Origin: Lewinellaceae bacterium
Lineage (GTDB): Bacteria; Bacteroidota; Bacteroidia; Chitinophagales; Saprospiraceae
Direction of reading: 5' to 3'
NCBI GenBank assembly: GCA_020636315.1
Contig: JACJYA010000005.1
Location: 356,193 to 420,192, forward strand
Length of the DNA stretch: 64,000 nucleotides
The translations under genes and the position numbers were made by a program. Positions 8,597 through 17,179 of this stretch are shown piece by piece. The stretch's first letter is position 1, and every line of letters starts with the position of its first letter. A model generated the notes under the pieces. That model worked only from the letters and a program-made list of their open reading frames with translations. It was not told where the DNA came from and searched no databases.

Positions 8597-9967
8597 TTAA
8601 ATATTCCCCAGAATGCGCTCCACCGTCTCATGAGCCGACAACACGCTGTCTCCTACGCTGATGCCCCGCCGGTAGTTGCCGGCGAAGTGAAGCCCCGGGT
8701 ATTGTGCTTCCAGCTTTTCAAAAATGGCCTGCACCTTTTTATAGCCAACCTTATACTGCGGGATGGCCTTTTGCCATTTCTTTATCTTCGTAAAGGCCGG
8801 TTCTCCGGTGATGCCGACAAGGCTTTTCAGCTCACTCACCACCATTTCCTTCAATTGCTCATCGGGTAGAAGGGCGTTGTCGGGCTGCCGCGTTCCCCCT
8901 ACAAAGCTGGTAAAGGAGGCATACCCCTCCGGAGCTCTGTCCGGAAAGATGGTGGAACTCCAGATGCTTCCCAGGATCTTTCTCTTTTCCACCTCGGGGA
9001 CCAAAAAGCCGAAACCGTCCAGTTCCCGCTGTATATCTTCCTGCTTGAAGGCCATGTAAACCACGGCTACCGGCGGGTAATATACATCAGCCAGAGGTTG
9101 GGCCATGTCAGGGGCAATTTCAGAAACCAGAGGCGCCAGGGCATGAGTGGGCACGCTGCTCACCACCAGGCCAAACTCCTGCTGCTGTTTGTGGCCTTCT
9201 TGCTCCAACTGAAGTTCAAACCGCCCGTCCCTGATCTGAAGGCCGGTAACAGAGGTGTTGTATGTTATTGGCCCAACCTTTTCCTTCAGCGCATCGGTGA
9301 ACGTTTGCATGCCATCCCGGAAGGAGAACATACGCGCCCGGTCCTTCGCCACTTCCTTGCGCTTTTTACGTTCCCTCGCCCCCAGGATGGCCCCCCGGAT
9401 GAGGCTTCCGTAGTTCTTTTCCAGGGCGTACAATTTGGGAAAGCCGGCGGCAGTGCTCAGGGTGCGCGGGTCGCCGGCGTAAACTCCTGCGACAAAGGGA
9501 TTGATAGCGTAGTCCAGGAATTCCCGCCCCAGGCGGTGGTGGACGAAATCGGCCAGTGAAATATCATCGCCAAGGGTGGGCTTCAGGAAGGGCTCCTGGA
9601 GCAGCCGCAGTTTGGCCTTCCAGGAAAAAAGGCCGGTCTGCAGAAAGGAAAGGACAGACATGGGGATGGGCATCAGCTTCCCGTTGCGGACGATGTATCT
9701 TTTGTTGGACACTTCACTGGCATAAACTTTCTCGGCCCCCAGGCCCAGCTCTTCCACCAGTTCTTTGAGCACCTCAGAAGTCTCCAGGGTGCTGTTGGGC
9801 CCCAGGTCCACCAGAAAACCGTTCACCCGTTCGGAGGCAATGACGCCTCCGGCATGGGCCGTTTTCTCAAATACCCGTACTTCAAATCCGTTCTTTTGCA
9901 GCCAGTAAGCCGTGCAGAGCCCGGAAACCCCGGCCCCGATGACGGCAACTCGATCTCTTTTGGACAT
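8597..9967 (-). CDS. hemG: FAD-dependent protoporphyrinogen/coproporphyrinogen oxidase
   Basis: 456 aa. An N-terminal dinucleotide fold (VAVIGAGVSGLCTAYWL, GxGxxG at residues 11-16) is followed by the HemY-type motifs GFLVDLGPNST and FVAGVYAGDP, and the C-terminal FAD-binding motif LHFAGNYRRGISVGDSV. It oxidises protoporphyrinogen IX or coproporphyrinogen III late in heme synthesis. The family is called HemG in many annotations and HemY in others; the flavodoxin-like E. coli HemG is unrelated. No other heme genes are adjacent. The divergent RimK gene starts 135 bp away, so the two promoters must share that gap. Confidence 0.93.
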   Translation of the reverse strand: MSKRDRVAVIGAGVSGLCTAYWLQKNGFEVRVFEKTAHAGGVIASERVNGFLVDLGPNSTLETSEVLKELVEELGLGAEKVYASEVSNKRYIVRNGKLMPIPMSVLSFLQTGLFSWKAKLRLLQEPFLKPTLGDDISLADFVHHRLGREFLDYAINPFVAGVYAGDPRTLSTAAGFPKLYALEKNYGSLIRGAILGARERKKRKEVAKDRARMFSFRDGMQTFTDALKEKVGPITYNTSVTGLQIRDGRFELQLEQEGHKQQQEFGLVVSSVPTHALAPLVSEIAPDMAQPLADVYYPPVAVVYMAFKQEDIQRELDGFGFLVPEVEKRKILGSIWSSTIFPDRAPEGYASFTSFVGGTRQPDNALLPDEQLKEMVVSELKSLVGITGEPAFTKIKKWQKAIPQYKVGYKKVQAIFEKLEAQYPGLHFAGNYRRGISVGDSVLSAHETVERILGNI

Positions 9968-10102
9968 TGCGCTTGTTTTTCAGGCCAAAAAAGTGAATTT
10001 TTCGGACTTTTTGGGGTTTTGTGCGCCATATACCGGCATTTTGTATCTTGTCCAGCCTATTTAGCTCCTGGGAACAGGGCGTTACTTTTTTACGGTTCTT
10101 TT

Positions 10103-11008
10103 ATGAAAATAGCCATTCTTTCACGGGGCCCGCAGTTGTATTCTACCCAGAGCCTGGTACGGGCGGGTATGAAGCGCGGGCATACCATGCATATTGTTGA
10201 CCATACCCGGTGCACCCTGGTAGTCGGGCGGGGCCGGCCGAAGATCTATTACAATGATTTCCAGTTGGAGCGCTTCGACGCCATCATTCCCCGTATCGGT
10301 GCTTCGGTGACTTCCCAGGGGGCGTCGGTGATCAGCCAGTTTGAAACGATGCAGTGCCTTACGGTAGCCCGCTCTGAAGCTCTTCTGCAATCGAGGGACA
10401 AGCTGCGCTGCCTCCAGAAGCTGGCGCGCTGTGGTATTGAGGTGCCGCGCTCCGCCTTTGTTGCTGTCGGCCAGGACCTGATGCCCCTGCTTCGCGAAGT
10501 CGGCGGGTTGCCCATTGTGATCAAGATGCTGGAAAGCACTCATGGCAACGGGGTCATCCTGGCGGAAACCTACCGCACGGCAGAATCGGTGATCGAAGCT
10601 TTTCAGAGGCTGGGAGAGCGCTTCATTATTCAGGAGTTCATCCGGGAAGCGAAGGGCGCCGATATCCGGGCCCTGGTGGTGGCCGGGGAAGTGGTGGCCA
10701 CCATGAAGCGGCAGGCCCGCAGCGGTGAATTTCGCTCCAACCTCCACCGGGGAGCATCGGCGGAAGTGGCTGCCCTTACCGAGGAGGAGGAAGAGATCGT
10801 CCGGAAATCAGTGAAGATGCTCGGGCTGGATGTTGCCGGCGTCGATTTCCTGCGTTCCAGCCGCGGCCCCCTGGTCATGGAGGTCAATGCCTCGCCCGGC
10901 CTGGAGGGCATTGAAGGCATAACCGGAGTGGATGTGGCCGGAAAGATCATCGAATTCATCGAAAAGCGCTGGAGCGAGCTCCGCAATTACCAGGCCAATA
11001 ACCGATAG
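10103..11008 (+). CDS. rimK: RimK-family ATP-grasp alpha-L-glutamate ligase
   Basis: 301 aa, normal for RimK. Start MKIAILSRGPQLYSTQSL is typical. The open frame continues upstream to 9854, but that part is antisense to hemG and was rejected. The ATP-grasp core is clear: LPIVIKMLESTHGNGV, FIIQEFIREAKGADIRALVV and the Mg-binding VMEVNASPGLEGIEG near the C-terminus. E. coli RimK adds glutamates to the C-terminus of ribosomal protein S6; homologues ligate other amino acids, so the substrate is open. It is followed 9 bp later by an aspartoacylase-like hydrolase, and the pair is probably a functional unit in which one enzyme attaches and the other trims an acyl or amino-acid group. Confidence 0.9.
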   Translation: MKIAILSRGPQLYSTQSLVRAGMKRGHTMHIVDHTRCTLVVGRGRPKIYYNDFQLERFDAIIPRIGASVTSQGASVISQFETMQCLTVARSEALLQSRDKLRCLQKLARCGIEVPRSAFVAVGQDLMPLLREVGGLPIVIKMLESTHGNGVILAETYRTAESVIEAFQRLGERFIIQEFIREAKGADIRALVVAGEVVATMKRQARSGEFRSNLHRGASAEVAALTEEEEEIVRKSVKMLGLDVAGVDFLRSSRGPLVMEVNASPGLEGIEGITGVDVAGKIIEFIEKRWSELRNYQANNR

Positions 11009-11017
11009 CAAGAAGAT

Positions 11018-11980
11018 ATGTCAGCACAAAATATTACCATACACAATACTGAAATTGCGCCCGGGCAGCACCAGGTGGTTAAAATACCGGTTGGCCGGCT
11101 GCCCTCCGGCAATGTGATCCGGATACAGGCCCATGTTTACCGCAGTTCCCTGGAAGGGCCGGTAGTGCTGCTCCTGGCCGGCGTGCACGGTGATGAGGTC
11201 AATGGTGTGGAGATCATGCGGCGGGCCATCAGCCAGGGATATTTTAAAAACCTGCGCCGGGGGACGGCCATTGCCATTCCCATACTCAACATTTACGGCT
11301 TCATCAACTTCTCCCGGGAAGTACCCGATGGTAAGGACATCAACCGCTCTTTTCCGGGGAATATGAAAGGCTCCCTGGCCTCCCGGGTAGCCCGCACCCT
11401 GACCAAAAAGATCCTGCCGATGGCTGATGTGGTGGTCGATTTCCACACCGGCGGGCAGAGCCACTACAATTATCCCCAGATACGCTATACCCGGGGAGAC
11501 CTGCTGAGTGAAAAACTGGCCCGGGCCTTCGCCCCTCCCTATCTGGTGGTGAAGCCGACAATTCCCAAGTCACTGCGCAAGGTGGCCACCGAGCAGGGCA
11601 AGCAGGTACTGGTCTTTGAAGGGGGAGAGAGCCTGCGTTACGACGGCTTCTCAATTGAAAAGGGGCTCGCCGGCATTCACCGCCTGCTGCACGCCCGGGA
11701 AATGGCGGATGGCCCGCCTCCGGAACCGGAAAAAACCCTCACTTTCCGTAAAACGACCTGGGTGCGCGCTCCCCGGGCCGGGATGTTCCTCTGGAATAAA
11801 TGCTCCGGGCACAAAATTTACAAAGGGGAAGTTCTGGGCCTTATCAATAACCCGTATGGAGAAGGCTCCATCCGGGTCATCGCTCCGCGAGACGGCTACC
11901 TGATCGGCCACAACAACGCCCCTGTGGTCAGCCAGGGCGATGCGCTTTTTCACCTGGGATATGCGTGGGAGGAGGTGTAA
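11018..11980 (+). CDS. Succinylglutamate desuccinylase/aspartoacylase-family zinc hydrolase
   Basis: 320 aa, M14-like fold. Zinc ligands are seen in GVHGDEVNGVE (His57, Glu60) and VVDFHTGG (His near 142); the later VFEGGES would carry the catalytic Glu. A C-terminal beta domain (APRAGMFLWNKCSGHKI through APRDGYLIGHNNAPVVSQGD) resembles the biotinyl-like lobe of aspartoacylases. Family enzymes release the amino acid from N-succinylglutamate or N-acetylaspartate; the exact substrate cannot be read from sequence. It directly follows rimK. Its stop codon abuts the first GTG-octamer element, which may act as a terminator between it and the convergent racemase gene. Confidence 0.87.
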   Translation: MSAQNITIHNTEIAPGQHQVVKIPVGRLPSGNVIRIQAHVYRSSLEGPVVLLLAGVHGDEVNGVEIMRRAISQGYFKNLRRGTAIAIPILNIYGFINFSREVPDGKDINRSFPGNMKGSLASRVARTLTKKILPMADVVVDFHTGGQSHYNYPQIRYTRGDLLSEKLARAFAPPYLVVKPTIPKSLRKVATEQGKQVLVFEGGESLRYDGFSIEKGLAGIHRLLHAREMADGPPPEPEKTLTFRKTTWVRAPRAGMFLWNKCSGHKIYKGEVLGLINNPYGEGSIRVIAPRDGYLIGHNNAPVVSQGDALFHLGYAWEEV

Positions 11981-12075
11981 GTGTAAAAGTGTAAAAGTGC
12001 TTAGGTGGAAAAGTGTAAGGGTGCCGGAGCGAGACGCCTACACCTTTCCACCCTTACACTTAAGCACTTTTACAC
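11981..12075. repeat. GTG-octamer hairpin element, locus 1
   Basis: Five consecutive 8-bp units beginning GTG (GTG at 11981, 11989, 11997, 12005 and 12013, with another at 12021) face five CAC units at exact 8-bp spacing (12041, 12049, 12057, 12065, 12073). The arms are imperfect inverted repeats (shared GTGTAAAA, GTGCTTAR, GTGTAAGG and GTGGAAAR units, partly permuted). The element fills the gap between convergent genes and includes the stop codon of the minus-strand gene. It may form an RNA hairpin and act as a bidirectional terminator. Confidence 0.8.
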
Positions 12076-13149
12076 CTGCTTAACTACCTTCTTATCGATA
12101 TAATCCGAATTCAGCAGCCGCAGGGCCCCCATGTATTTGAGCTTGAAAGAGAGGAGGTCTCCCACGTTGTAGTCGTTGGGATTGTCTCCAAGGTCCACGA
12201 TCAGCATATCCGAGCTGGCGTTGACGACTTCCAGGGTGGGGTCATCGGGGATGAGGTAGTCCGGAGAAATATCCAGCAGGCCTATATCGAGGATGGCCCG
12301 GTAGGATTCTTTCCCGTAATCCCCTTCATCCACCTCGAAAGACTCTCCGCTGGGGTTGGTGGACAACAGCCCGATGGGCACTTTCGGCTTTTTGGTGATC
12401 TCGATGATCTCTGAATACAGGCGGATAACATCCTCGTTCATGCCTTCGATCGGTTTATCGTGGAAGAGGTCATTGCCAAAATACAATGTTTCTCCAATCC
12501 GGAAGTGGTTAATTGCTTTGGGGAGCTGGTGCCGGAGCAGCAGGGGCAGAACCACCGAAGTGCCGCCGGTAACCCAGGGGATCTCCTTGCTGAATTTGGC
12601 CTCGATGAGCTGCTTGTAGAGGCTGAGCTGTATCATTTTATCAGCTGAAGGCATCACCCCGTGCAGGCAATTGAGGTTGGCCCCGATAGCAACCACTTTG
12701 ATGTTGGGCAACTCGAATATTTTTTCGTAAAAAGTCATCAGGTGGTCGCCCATAATGCCTTCCCGCAGGTCGCCCAGTTCGATCATGATCGTTACCCGGT
12801 GGGTTTTGCCCTGCCGTTTCGCCTCTTCGGAAAGCATTTTTATGGTCGAGCTCTCTGAGTTGAAGGAGACGTCGGCGTAGCGCACCACTTCCTCGACGCT
12901 GCCCTTGGCAGGAGGCTTGATGTAAACCGTTTGCACCTCGGGGTTAAGTTCCTTGATCTTCGCCAGGTTGCTGATCCGGCTGTCGCAAACTTCCTGGATG
13001 CCCAGCCCCAGTATTTCCTTCAGGTAGGCTTCGTTGCCGCACAACAACTTGGTGACGATCGCCCAGTCTATTTCGTTTTCCCGGAAGAGCCCGTCCAGAA
13101 ATTCATAATTCTCTTTCAGCTTTTTTCGGTTTAGCGTCAGGTATGCCAT
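12070..13149 (-). CDS. Alanine/ornithine racemase-like PLP enzyme (fold type III)
   Basis: 359 aa from the ATG at 13149 (MAYLTLNRKKLKENY). The frame extends to 13263, but that region translates the octamer repeats into a T/L/H-rich string and was rejected. The fold-type III barrel carries the PLP lysine in IVTKLLCGN (Lys34), MIELGDLREG in mid-barrel and a glycine-rich phosphate site WVTGGTSVVLPLL. Among alanine-racemase relatives it looks closest to the ornithine-racemase (Orr) type, which lacks the usual C-terminal domain sequence. The substrate is inferred, not proven. It is the last gene of a minus-strand cluster with alr, an M20 hydrolase and a sodium symporter. Confidence 0.8.
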   Translation of the reverse strand: MAYLTLNRKKLKENYEFLDGLFRENEIDWAIVTKLLCGNEAYLKEILGLGIQEVCDSRISNLAKIKELNPEVQTVYIKPPAKGSVEEVVRYADVSFNSESSTIKMLSEEAKRQGKTHRVTIMIELGDLREGIMGDHLMTFYEKIFELPNIKVVAIGANLNCLHGVMPSADKMIQLSLYKQLIEAKFSKEIPWVTGGTSVVLPLLLRHQLPKAINHFRIGETLYFGNDLFHDKPIEGMNEDVIRLYSEIIEITKKPKVPIGLLSTNPSGESFEVDEGDYGKESYRAILDIGLLDISPDYLIPDDPTLEVVNASSDMLIVDLGDNPNDYNVGDLLSFKLKYMGALRLLNSDYIDKKVVKQV

Positions 13150-13157
13150 AAGGTAAA

Positions 13158-13297
13158 GTGTAAGAGTGTATGTGTGTAAAAGTGTAAAAGTGTGAATGTG
13201 TAAAAGTGTAAAAGTGTAAGGGGGGGCTGGCAGGCATCGCGAAAAGGCAAGCATGGTAGCCATACCTTTACACGCATATACATTTCCACCTTTACAC
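13158..13297. repeat. GTG-octamer hairpin element, locus 2
   Basis: Eight uninterrupted GTGnnnnn units (13158-13221; five are GTGTAAAA-like) face four 8-bp units ending CAC or TAC (13266-13297). The left arm starts 8 bp upstream of the racemase start and the right arm ends 2 bp before the stop of the upstream alr gene. The spacer is ~44 bp. The same phase and gene-boundary position are seen at 11981 and 33752. Confidence 0.8.
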
Positions 13298-13299
13298 TT

Positions 13300-14454
13300 T
13301 TATTCCACCACCCTCCTGGGAATATCCAGGGGCAGGCGGGTCAGTAATTCGTAGTTTACCTGTTCGGAAAATTCTCCGAAGGAGGACACGGACAGTTCCA
13401 TATCGCCCTGCCGGCCGATGATGACCACTTCGTCTCCCTTTTTTACCCCATCCAGCTGGCTGATGTCAACGGTGATCATATTCATGTTGACCATACCGAT
13501 GACGCCAACCCGTTTGCCATGGATGAGGACCCGGCCCTGATTGCTGAGTGAACGGCTGAAGCCGTGAGCATATCCCACCGGCACGGTGGCGATGTCCATT
13601 TCCTCATTGGCCAGGTAAGAAGTCCCGTAGCCTACGTATTCTCCGGTTTTCACTCTTTTAATGTCCATCACTTTGCTTTTCCAAGCCACGAGCCTTTCCA
13701 GGGGGTCTTTTTTCTGGCCGGAGCGGGTGCTGAAATCGATGAACGTTTCCCGGCTGGGCCAAAATCCGTATTGCATGATCCCTATGCGGACCATGTCCAG
13801 GCGGGTAGGGGGGTAGCGGATGGCAGCGGCCGAGCAGGCGGCATGCCGGAACATTGGTTGCAGGCCCTGTTGCCTGAACCACTTGTGGAGGTGGTTGAAC
13901 ACCTTGCGCTGGTTTTTCACCCTCAGGTAGTTGGCGATACTCTCTGCTCCGGCGAAGTGAGTGCACAATCCTTCGAACTGGAGTTCCCTGGGGTAGGCCT
14001 TCAGCAAGTGGGCCACCTCCGGCAGTTGATAACTATCGAAGCCGGTGCGGTTCATGCCGGTCTCCACTTCGATGTGGACCTTGGCCGGGCTGCCGACCTT
14101 GCGCGCCGCGGCCAGTGCCGCTTCCAGCCGTTCCATCTCGAAAGTGAAAAATGAGATGCCGCTTTCCACAGCCCATTCCACCTGATTGTCGTCAACCATG
14201 CCCATGATCATCACTTCCGTTTCCGGGTTGCTGGCCGCTTTTTTTACCCGATAGGCCTCACTGGCGTCAAATACGGAGAAGTGCTTCATGCCACAGGCTT
14301 CGGCCAGGGGGACAAACTTTTCGATGGTGTGGCCGTAGGCATGGCCCTTCACGACAGAAGAGATGATGACCTCCGGGCCCATTTGTTTTTTCAGGAAGCG
14401 CAGGTTGTTCTCCAGGGCGCGCTTACTGATCTCGATCTGTGAGGTAGGTAACAT
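13300..14454 (-). CDS. alr: Alanine racemase
   Basis: 384 aa with the two-domain Alr layout. The PLP-binding lysine lies in SSVVKGHAYGHT (Lys36), a variant of the usual VKANAYGHG. The second catalytic base is the Tyr in GEYVGYGTSY (~276-280), and the PLP-ring Arg is in RLDMVRIGIMQYG. The C-terminal beta domain holds VPVGYAHGFSR and VGVIGMVNMNMITVDIS. It interconverts L- and D-alanine, normally for peptidoglycan. Here it lies 6 bp after an M20 amidohydrolase and upstream of a second racemase, so it may serve amino-acid catabolism instead of, or as well as, wall synthesis. Confidence 0.9.
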   Translation of the reverse strand: MLPTSQIEISKRALENNLRFLKKQMGPEVIISSVVKGHAYGHTIEKFVPLAEACGMKHFSVFDASEAYRVKKAASNPETEVMIMGMVDDNQVEWAVESGISFFTFEMERLEAALAAARKVGSPAKVHIEVETGMNRTGFDSYQLPEVAHLLKAYPRELQFEGLCTHFAGAESIANYLRVKNQRKVFNHLHKWFRQQGLQPMFRHAACSAAAIRYPPTRLDMVRIGIMQYGFWPSRETFIDFSTRSGQKKDPLERLVAWKSKVMDIKRVKTGEYVGYGTSYLANEEMDIATVPVGYAHGFSRSLSNQGRVLIHGKRVGVIGMVNMNMITVDISQLDGVKKGDEVVIIGRQGDMELSVSSFGEFSEQVNYELLTRLPLDIPRRVVE

Positions 14455-14460
14455 GATTGA

Positions 14461-15627
14461 TTATTCCAGAATAATTTCCATGATTCTTTGGTAAATTTTT
14501 ATCCCTGTTCCCAGCAGTTCATCCGGGAAGTCATAGTCCGGGTTGTGCAGGGCGGGGCAGTTTTCCCCGGCGCCCAGCCCGAACATAGCGCCCCGGAAGC
14601 GTTGGGTAAAAGCCCCGAAATCCTCCCCCCATTTGAAAGGGTGGCTCCGGTTTGTCACTGCCAGGCCGCAATCTTCGGCGGCCTGTTGTATGATGTCAAC
14701 GGCTTCTTCGTCATTGCGGTTGGTGCGGAAGACGTTGGTCCACTCCGTCTCCAGGCGCAATCTGTGGCGCAGCGCAAGGTCGCCCAGGTACTGGATCAGC
14801 CGGGCGCTGAGCTGCCGCATTGCGGCCTCCGTCCAGGTCCGGATGGTCAGGTGCACTTCGCCGTAGCCGGCCGACACCCCGTAGGCCACTTCTCCCATAT
14901 TCACATGTATGGGGGTCAGAATGGCGAAGTCTTCCTCTTCCGGCTCGGGTATGCTCATTTTCCGGGCATTTTGCAGGATGTCTGCGATCGCCAGAGCCGG
15001 GTTGGCCCCGTTTTCGGGCTCGCCTGCGTGGGCCGTTTTGCCTTCCAGGCGGATGATGATGCTTTGCACCGCCGCGGTGAACGGGCCTTTTCTGATCAGC
15101 ACTTCCCCCAGAGGGAAACCGGGGAGGTTGTGAAAAGCAAAGGCATAATCGATGGGGTAGAGCTTTTCAAACCGCGGGTCTTCGAGGATGCGTTCGGCGC
15201 CGGCCCCGATCTCTTCCGCCGGTTGAAAGAGGAGCAACACCCGCCCGGCCCGCGGAGGCTTGTGGCTGATCGCCCCGGCAAGCCCCAGAAGGGTGGCCAT
15301 GTGCCCGTCGTGCCCGCATTTGTGCGCCACGTTGTCCTTGTTCGAGCGGTATTCAAAATCGTTGGACTCCTGAATGGGCAGGGCATCCAGTTCCGAGCGA
15401 AAGAGAACGGTAGGGCCCTCCTGCCCGGTGTCGAAAATGGCGATCAGGCCAGTCCCCCCGACGCCCTCCAGCAGATTGGTGAAGCCCAGCTCGCGGAGTT
15501 TTCCGGCAATATACTGGGCCGTACCAAATTCCCGTTCCGGCAATTCGGGATGCTGGTGGAGATAGCGGCGGATGCTTGTCAACCGGTTAATGGAAAGTCG
15601 CTCCCTGAGCTTGCTCATGTTTTTCAT
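14461..15627 (-). CDS. M20-family amidohydrolase (N-acyl amino acid/hippurate hydrolase type)
   Basis: 388 aa. Motifs of the M20D branch are present: RRYLHQHPELPEREF at the N-terminus, VLFRSELDALPIQE, AHKCGHDGHMATLLG (metal ligand His and Asp), FQPAEEIGAGAERIL (catalytic Glu) and FKWGEDFGAFTQ near the C-terminus. Such enzymes cleave N-acyl or N-acetyl groups from amino acids. The start overlaps the 3' end of the upstream symporter gene by ~41 bp (32 bp if the ATG at 15618 is used), showing tight coupling. With a sodium symporter upstream and two racemases downstream, the operon may import and process N-acyl or D-amino acids (inferred). Confidence 0.88.
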   Translation of the reverse strand: MKNMSKLRERLSINRLTSIRRYLHQHPELPEREFGTAQYIAGKLRELGFTNLLEGVGGTGLIAIFDTGQEGPTVLFRSELDALPIQESNDFEYRSNKDNVAHKCGHDGHMATLLGLAGAISHKPPRAGRVLLLFQPAEEIGAGAERILEDPRFEKLYPIDYAFAFHNLPGFPLGEVLIRKGPFTAAVQSIIIRLEGKTAHAGEPENGANPALAIADILQNARKMSIPEPEEEDFAILTPIHVNMGEVAYGVSAGYGEVHLTIRTWTEAAMRQLSARLIQYLGDLALRHRLRLETEWTNVFRTNRNDEEAVDIIQQAAEDCGLAVTNRSHPFKWGEDFGAFTQRFRGAMFGLGAGENCPALHNPDYDFPDELLGTGIKIYQRIMEIILE

Positions 15628-17086
15628 TTGTCATTACAGCCACAATGGCCGGGTTAATTTTTGGCGGCGTTACATAGCTCAATATAATAAAAGAAAGAGC
15701 AGAGATGCTAATGCCGGCAATATTGGCGTCAAGCCCGAAGGGCAGAGTGATATCCAGAAGAATAAGTGTCATGGTCGTTCCCCCTCCCAATAGCATACCC
15801 CAGAAAGCGGCTGTCGGGGTGGATCGCTTCCAGTACATGGCCCCCAGGACCGGAACAAAAAGGCCTGAAACCATGAAAGCATAAGAGAGTAGCATCAGGT
15901 CCAGCACATTTTGCATATTCATGGCGATGAAGAGCGCAATGGCGCCAATGGCCAAGGTTGCAATCTGAGAGGTGCGCAGGGTTTTCCGGTCATCGCCTTC
16001 CAGCGGGAGAAAGCGCTCCAGGATGTCGGTGACCACATTGCCCGAGGCCGCCATGAGGCAGCTGTCCGCCGTGGACATAATGGCCGAAAAATAGGCGGAA
16101 AGCATCAGCCCGGTAAGGCCGGCGGGAAGAACGGTGCGCAACAATACCGGAAGGCCCATCTCGGAATCCATCTCAGCCGGGTTGCCGTATCCCATGTATT
16201 CGAACATGCCCTGGTCAGCTCCCACCCGGGCAAAAAGGCCCAGCAGCACTCCCATGAAAGCCATGACCGGATACTCGAAAAGGCCGGCAAGGTACCAGGC
16301 GCGGCGGGCGGTCTTCTCGTCCCGGCAGGCATAAATGCGCTGATAAAGGGTCATACCGACAAACCAGATCGGAATGATGGTCACTCCCCAGTTGACAAGG
16401 TCCTGCCAGCTGATGTTGGCCAGTGATAACATTTCCGGGTGGACTACCGCACTGATGCCTTCATACCCTCCTACGGCGAAGTAACCCATGGGCAGGCCGA
16501 TGAATACCAGGCCCGCCATGAGGATGATCCATTGTACGGTATCCGTGTATATAACGGCTTTGAGCCCTCCGGCGACGGTATAGGCCACCGCGATTGCCCC
16601 CATGATGATAAGGGCCTGCTGCATGCTGAGGGTTGGGAATGTGGCTGAAGCCAGCTTGGCCCCGGCGAGGATCTGTGAACTGGTAAAACCAATATAGCCG
16701 ATCGCGGAAATGATGCCCGCCAGAAGCGCTACCCGCGGGGTGTAAAAGTATTCGAACAGCTGGGGAAATGTAAGCAGGTTTATTTTCTTTGATAAACGGT
16801 TGACTTTCGGGATGAGAAAAACGGCGCTCAGCCAGGCGCCAACCAGGCCGGTGAACAGCATCCAAGAGCCCGAAATGCCCATCACAAAGCCCAGCCCGCC
16901 CAGGCCGATGGAGAAGCCTCCGCCCACGTCGGTGGCCACCACCGAAAGGCCAATGTGCGTGCTGCCCATATTCCGGCCGCCAACGTAGTAATCTTCCGTG
17001 TTTTTATTTTTTCCGTAAAAGAAAAATCCAATTCCCAGCATTCCCAGGAAGTAGAGTATAAATATTGCGATGTCAATTGGGTGCAT
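15587..17086 (-). CDS. Sodium:solute symporter (SSS family)
   Basis: 499 aa with ~13 hydrophobic segments. It starts HPIDIAIFILYFLGMLGIGF; EDYYVGGRNMG after the first helix is the SSS-family signature, and ISAIGYIGFTSSQILAGAKL and STADSCLMAASGNVVTDIL are typical conserved helices. It uses the sodium gradient to import a small solute; sequence does not tell which. It is first in the minus-strand operon with an M20 hydrolase and two amino-acid racemases, so an amino acid or acyl amino acid is the most economical guess. Confidence 0.9.
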   Translation of the reverse strand: MHPIDIAIFILYFLGMLGIGFFFYGKNKNTEDYYVGGRNMGSTHIGLSVVATDVGGGFSIGLGGLGFVMGISGSWMLFTGLVGAWLSAVFLIPKVNRLSKKINLLTFPQLFEYFYTPRVALLAGIISAIGYIGFTSSQILAGAKLASATFPTLSMQQALIIMGAIAVAYTVAGGLKAVIYTDTVQWIILMAGLVFIGLPMGYFAVGGYEGISAVVHPEMLSLANISWQDLVNWGVTIIPIWFVGMTLYQRIYACRDEKTARRAWYLAGLFEYPVMAFMGVLLGLFARVGADQGMFEYMGYGNPAEMDSEMGLPVLLRTVLPAGLTGLMLSAYFSAIMSTADSCLMAASGNVVTDILERFLPLEGDDRKTLRTSQIATLAIGAIALFIAMNMQNVLDLMLLSYAFMVSGLFVPVLGAMYWKRSTPTAAFWGMLLGGGTTMTLILLDITLPFGLDANIAGISISALSFIILSYVTPPKINPAIVAVMTNEKHEQAQGATFH

Positions 17087-17179
17087 GTGTGTTTTTTTCC
17101 TTGAAAAATTGTGAAGGGCCTCTCTGGCTGGAGCCCTCCAGTACCGCAGGAAGGCTGATGAAGTGAGTAGTTGGACAGA

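Noticed and set aside
9854..10102. 5' extension of the RimK frame
   Set aside because: It runs antisense through hemG and the family starts at MKIAILSRG, 10103.
13150..13263. 5' extension of the racemase frame
   Set aside because: It translates the octamer repeats into a T/L/H string; the family start fits 13149.
13158..13297. CRISPR-like array from the octamer repeats
   Set aside because: Units are 8 bp without spacers and face an inverted set; no cas genes.
14488..15657. 389-codon plus-strand ORF
   Set aside because: Antisense of the M20 hydrolase, which has complete metal motifs.
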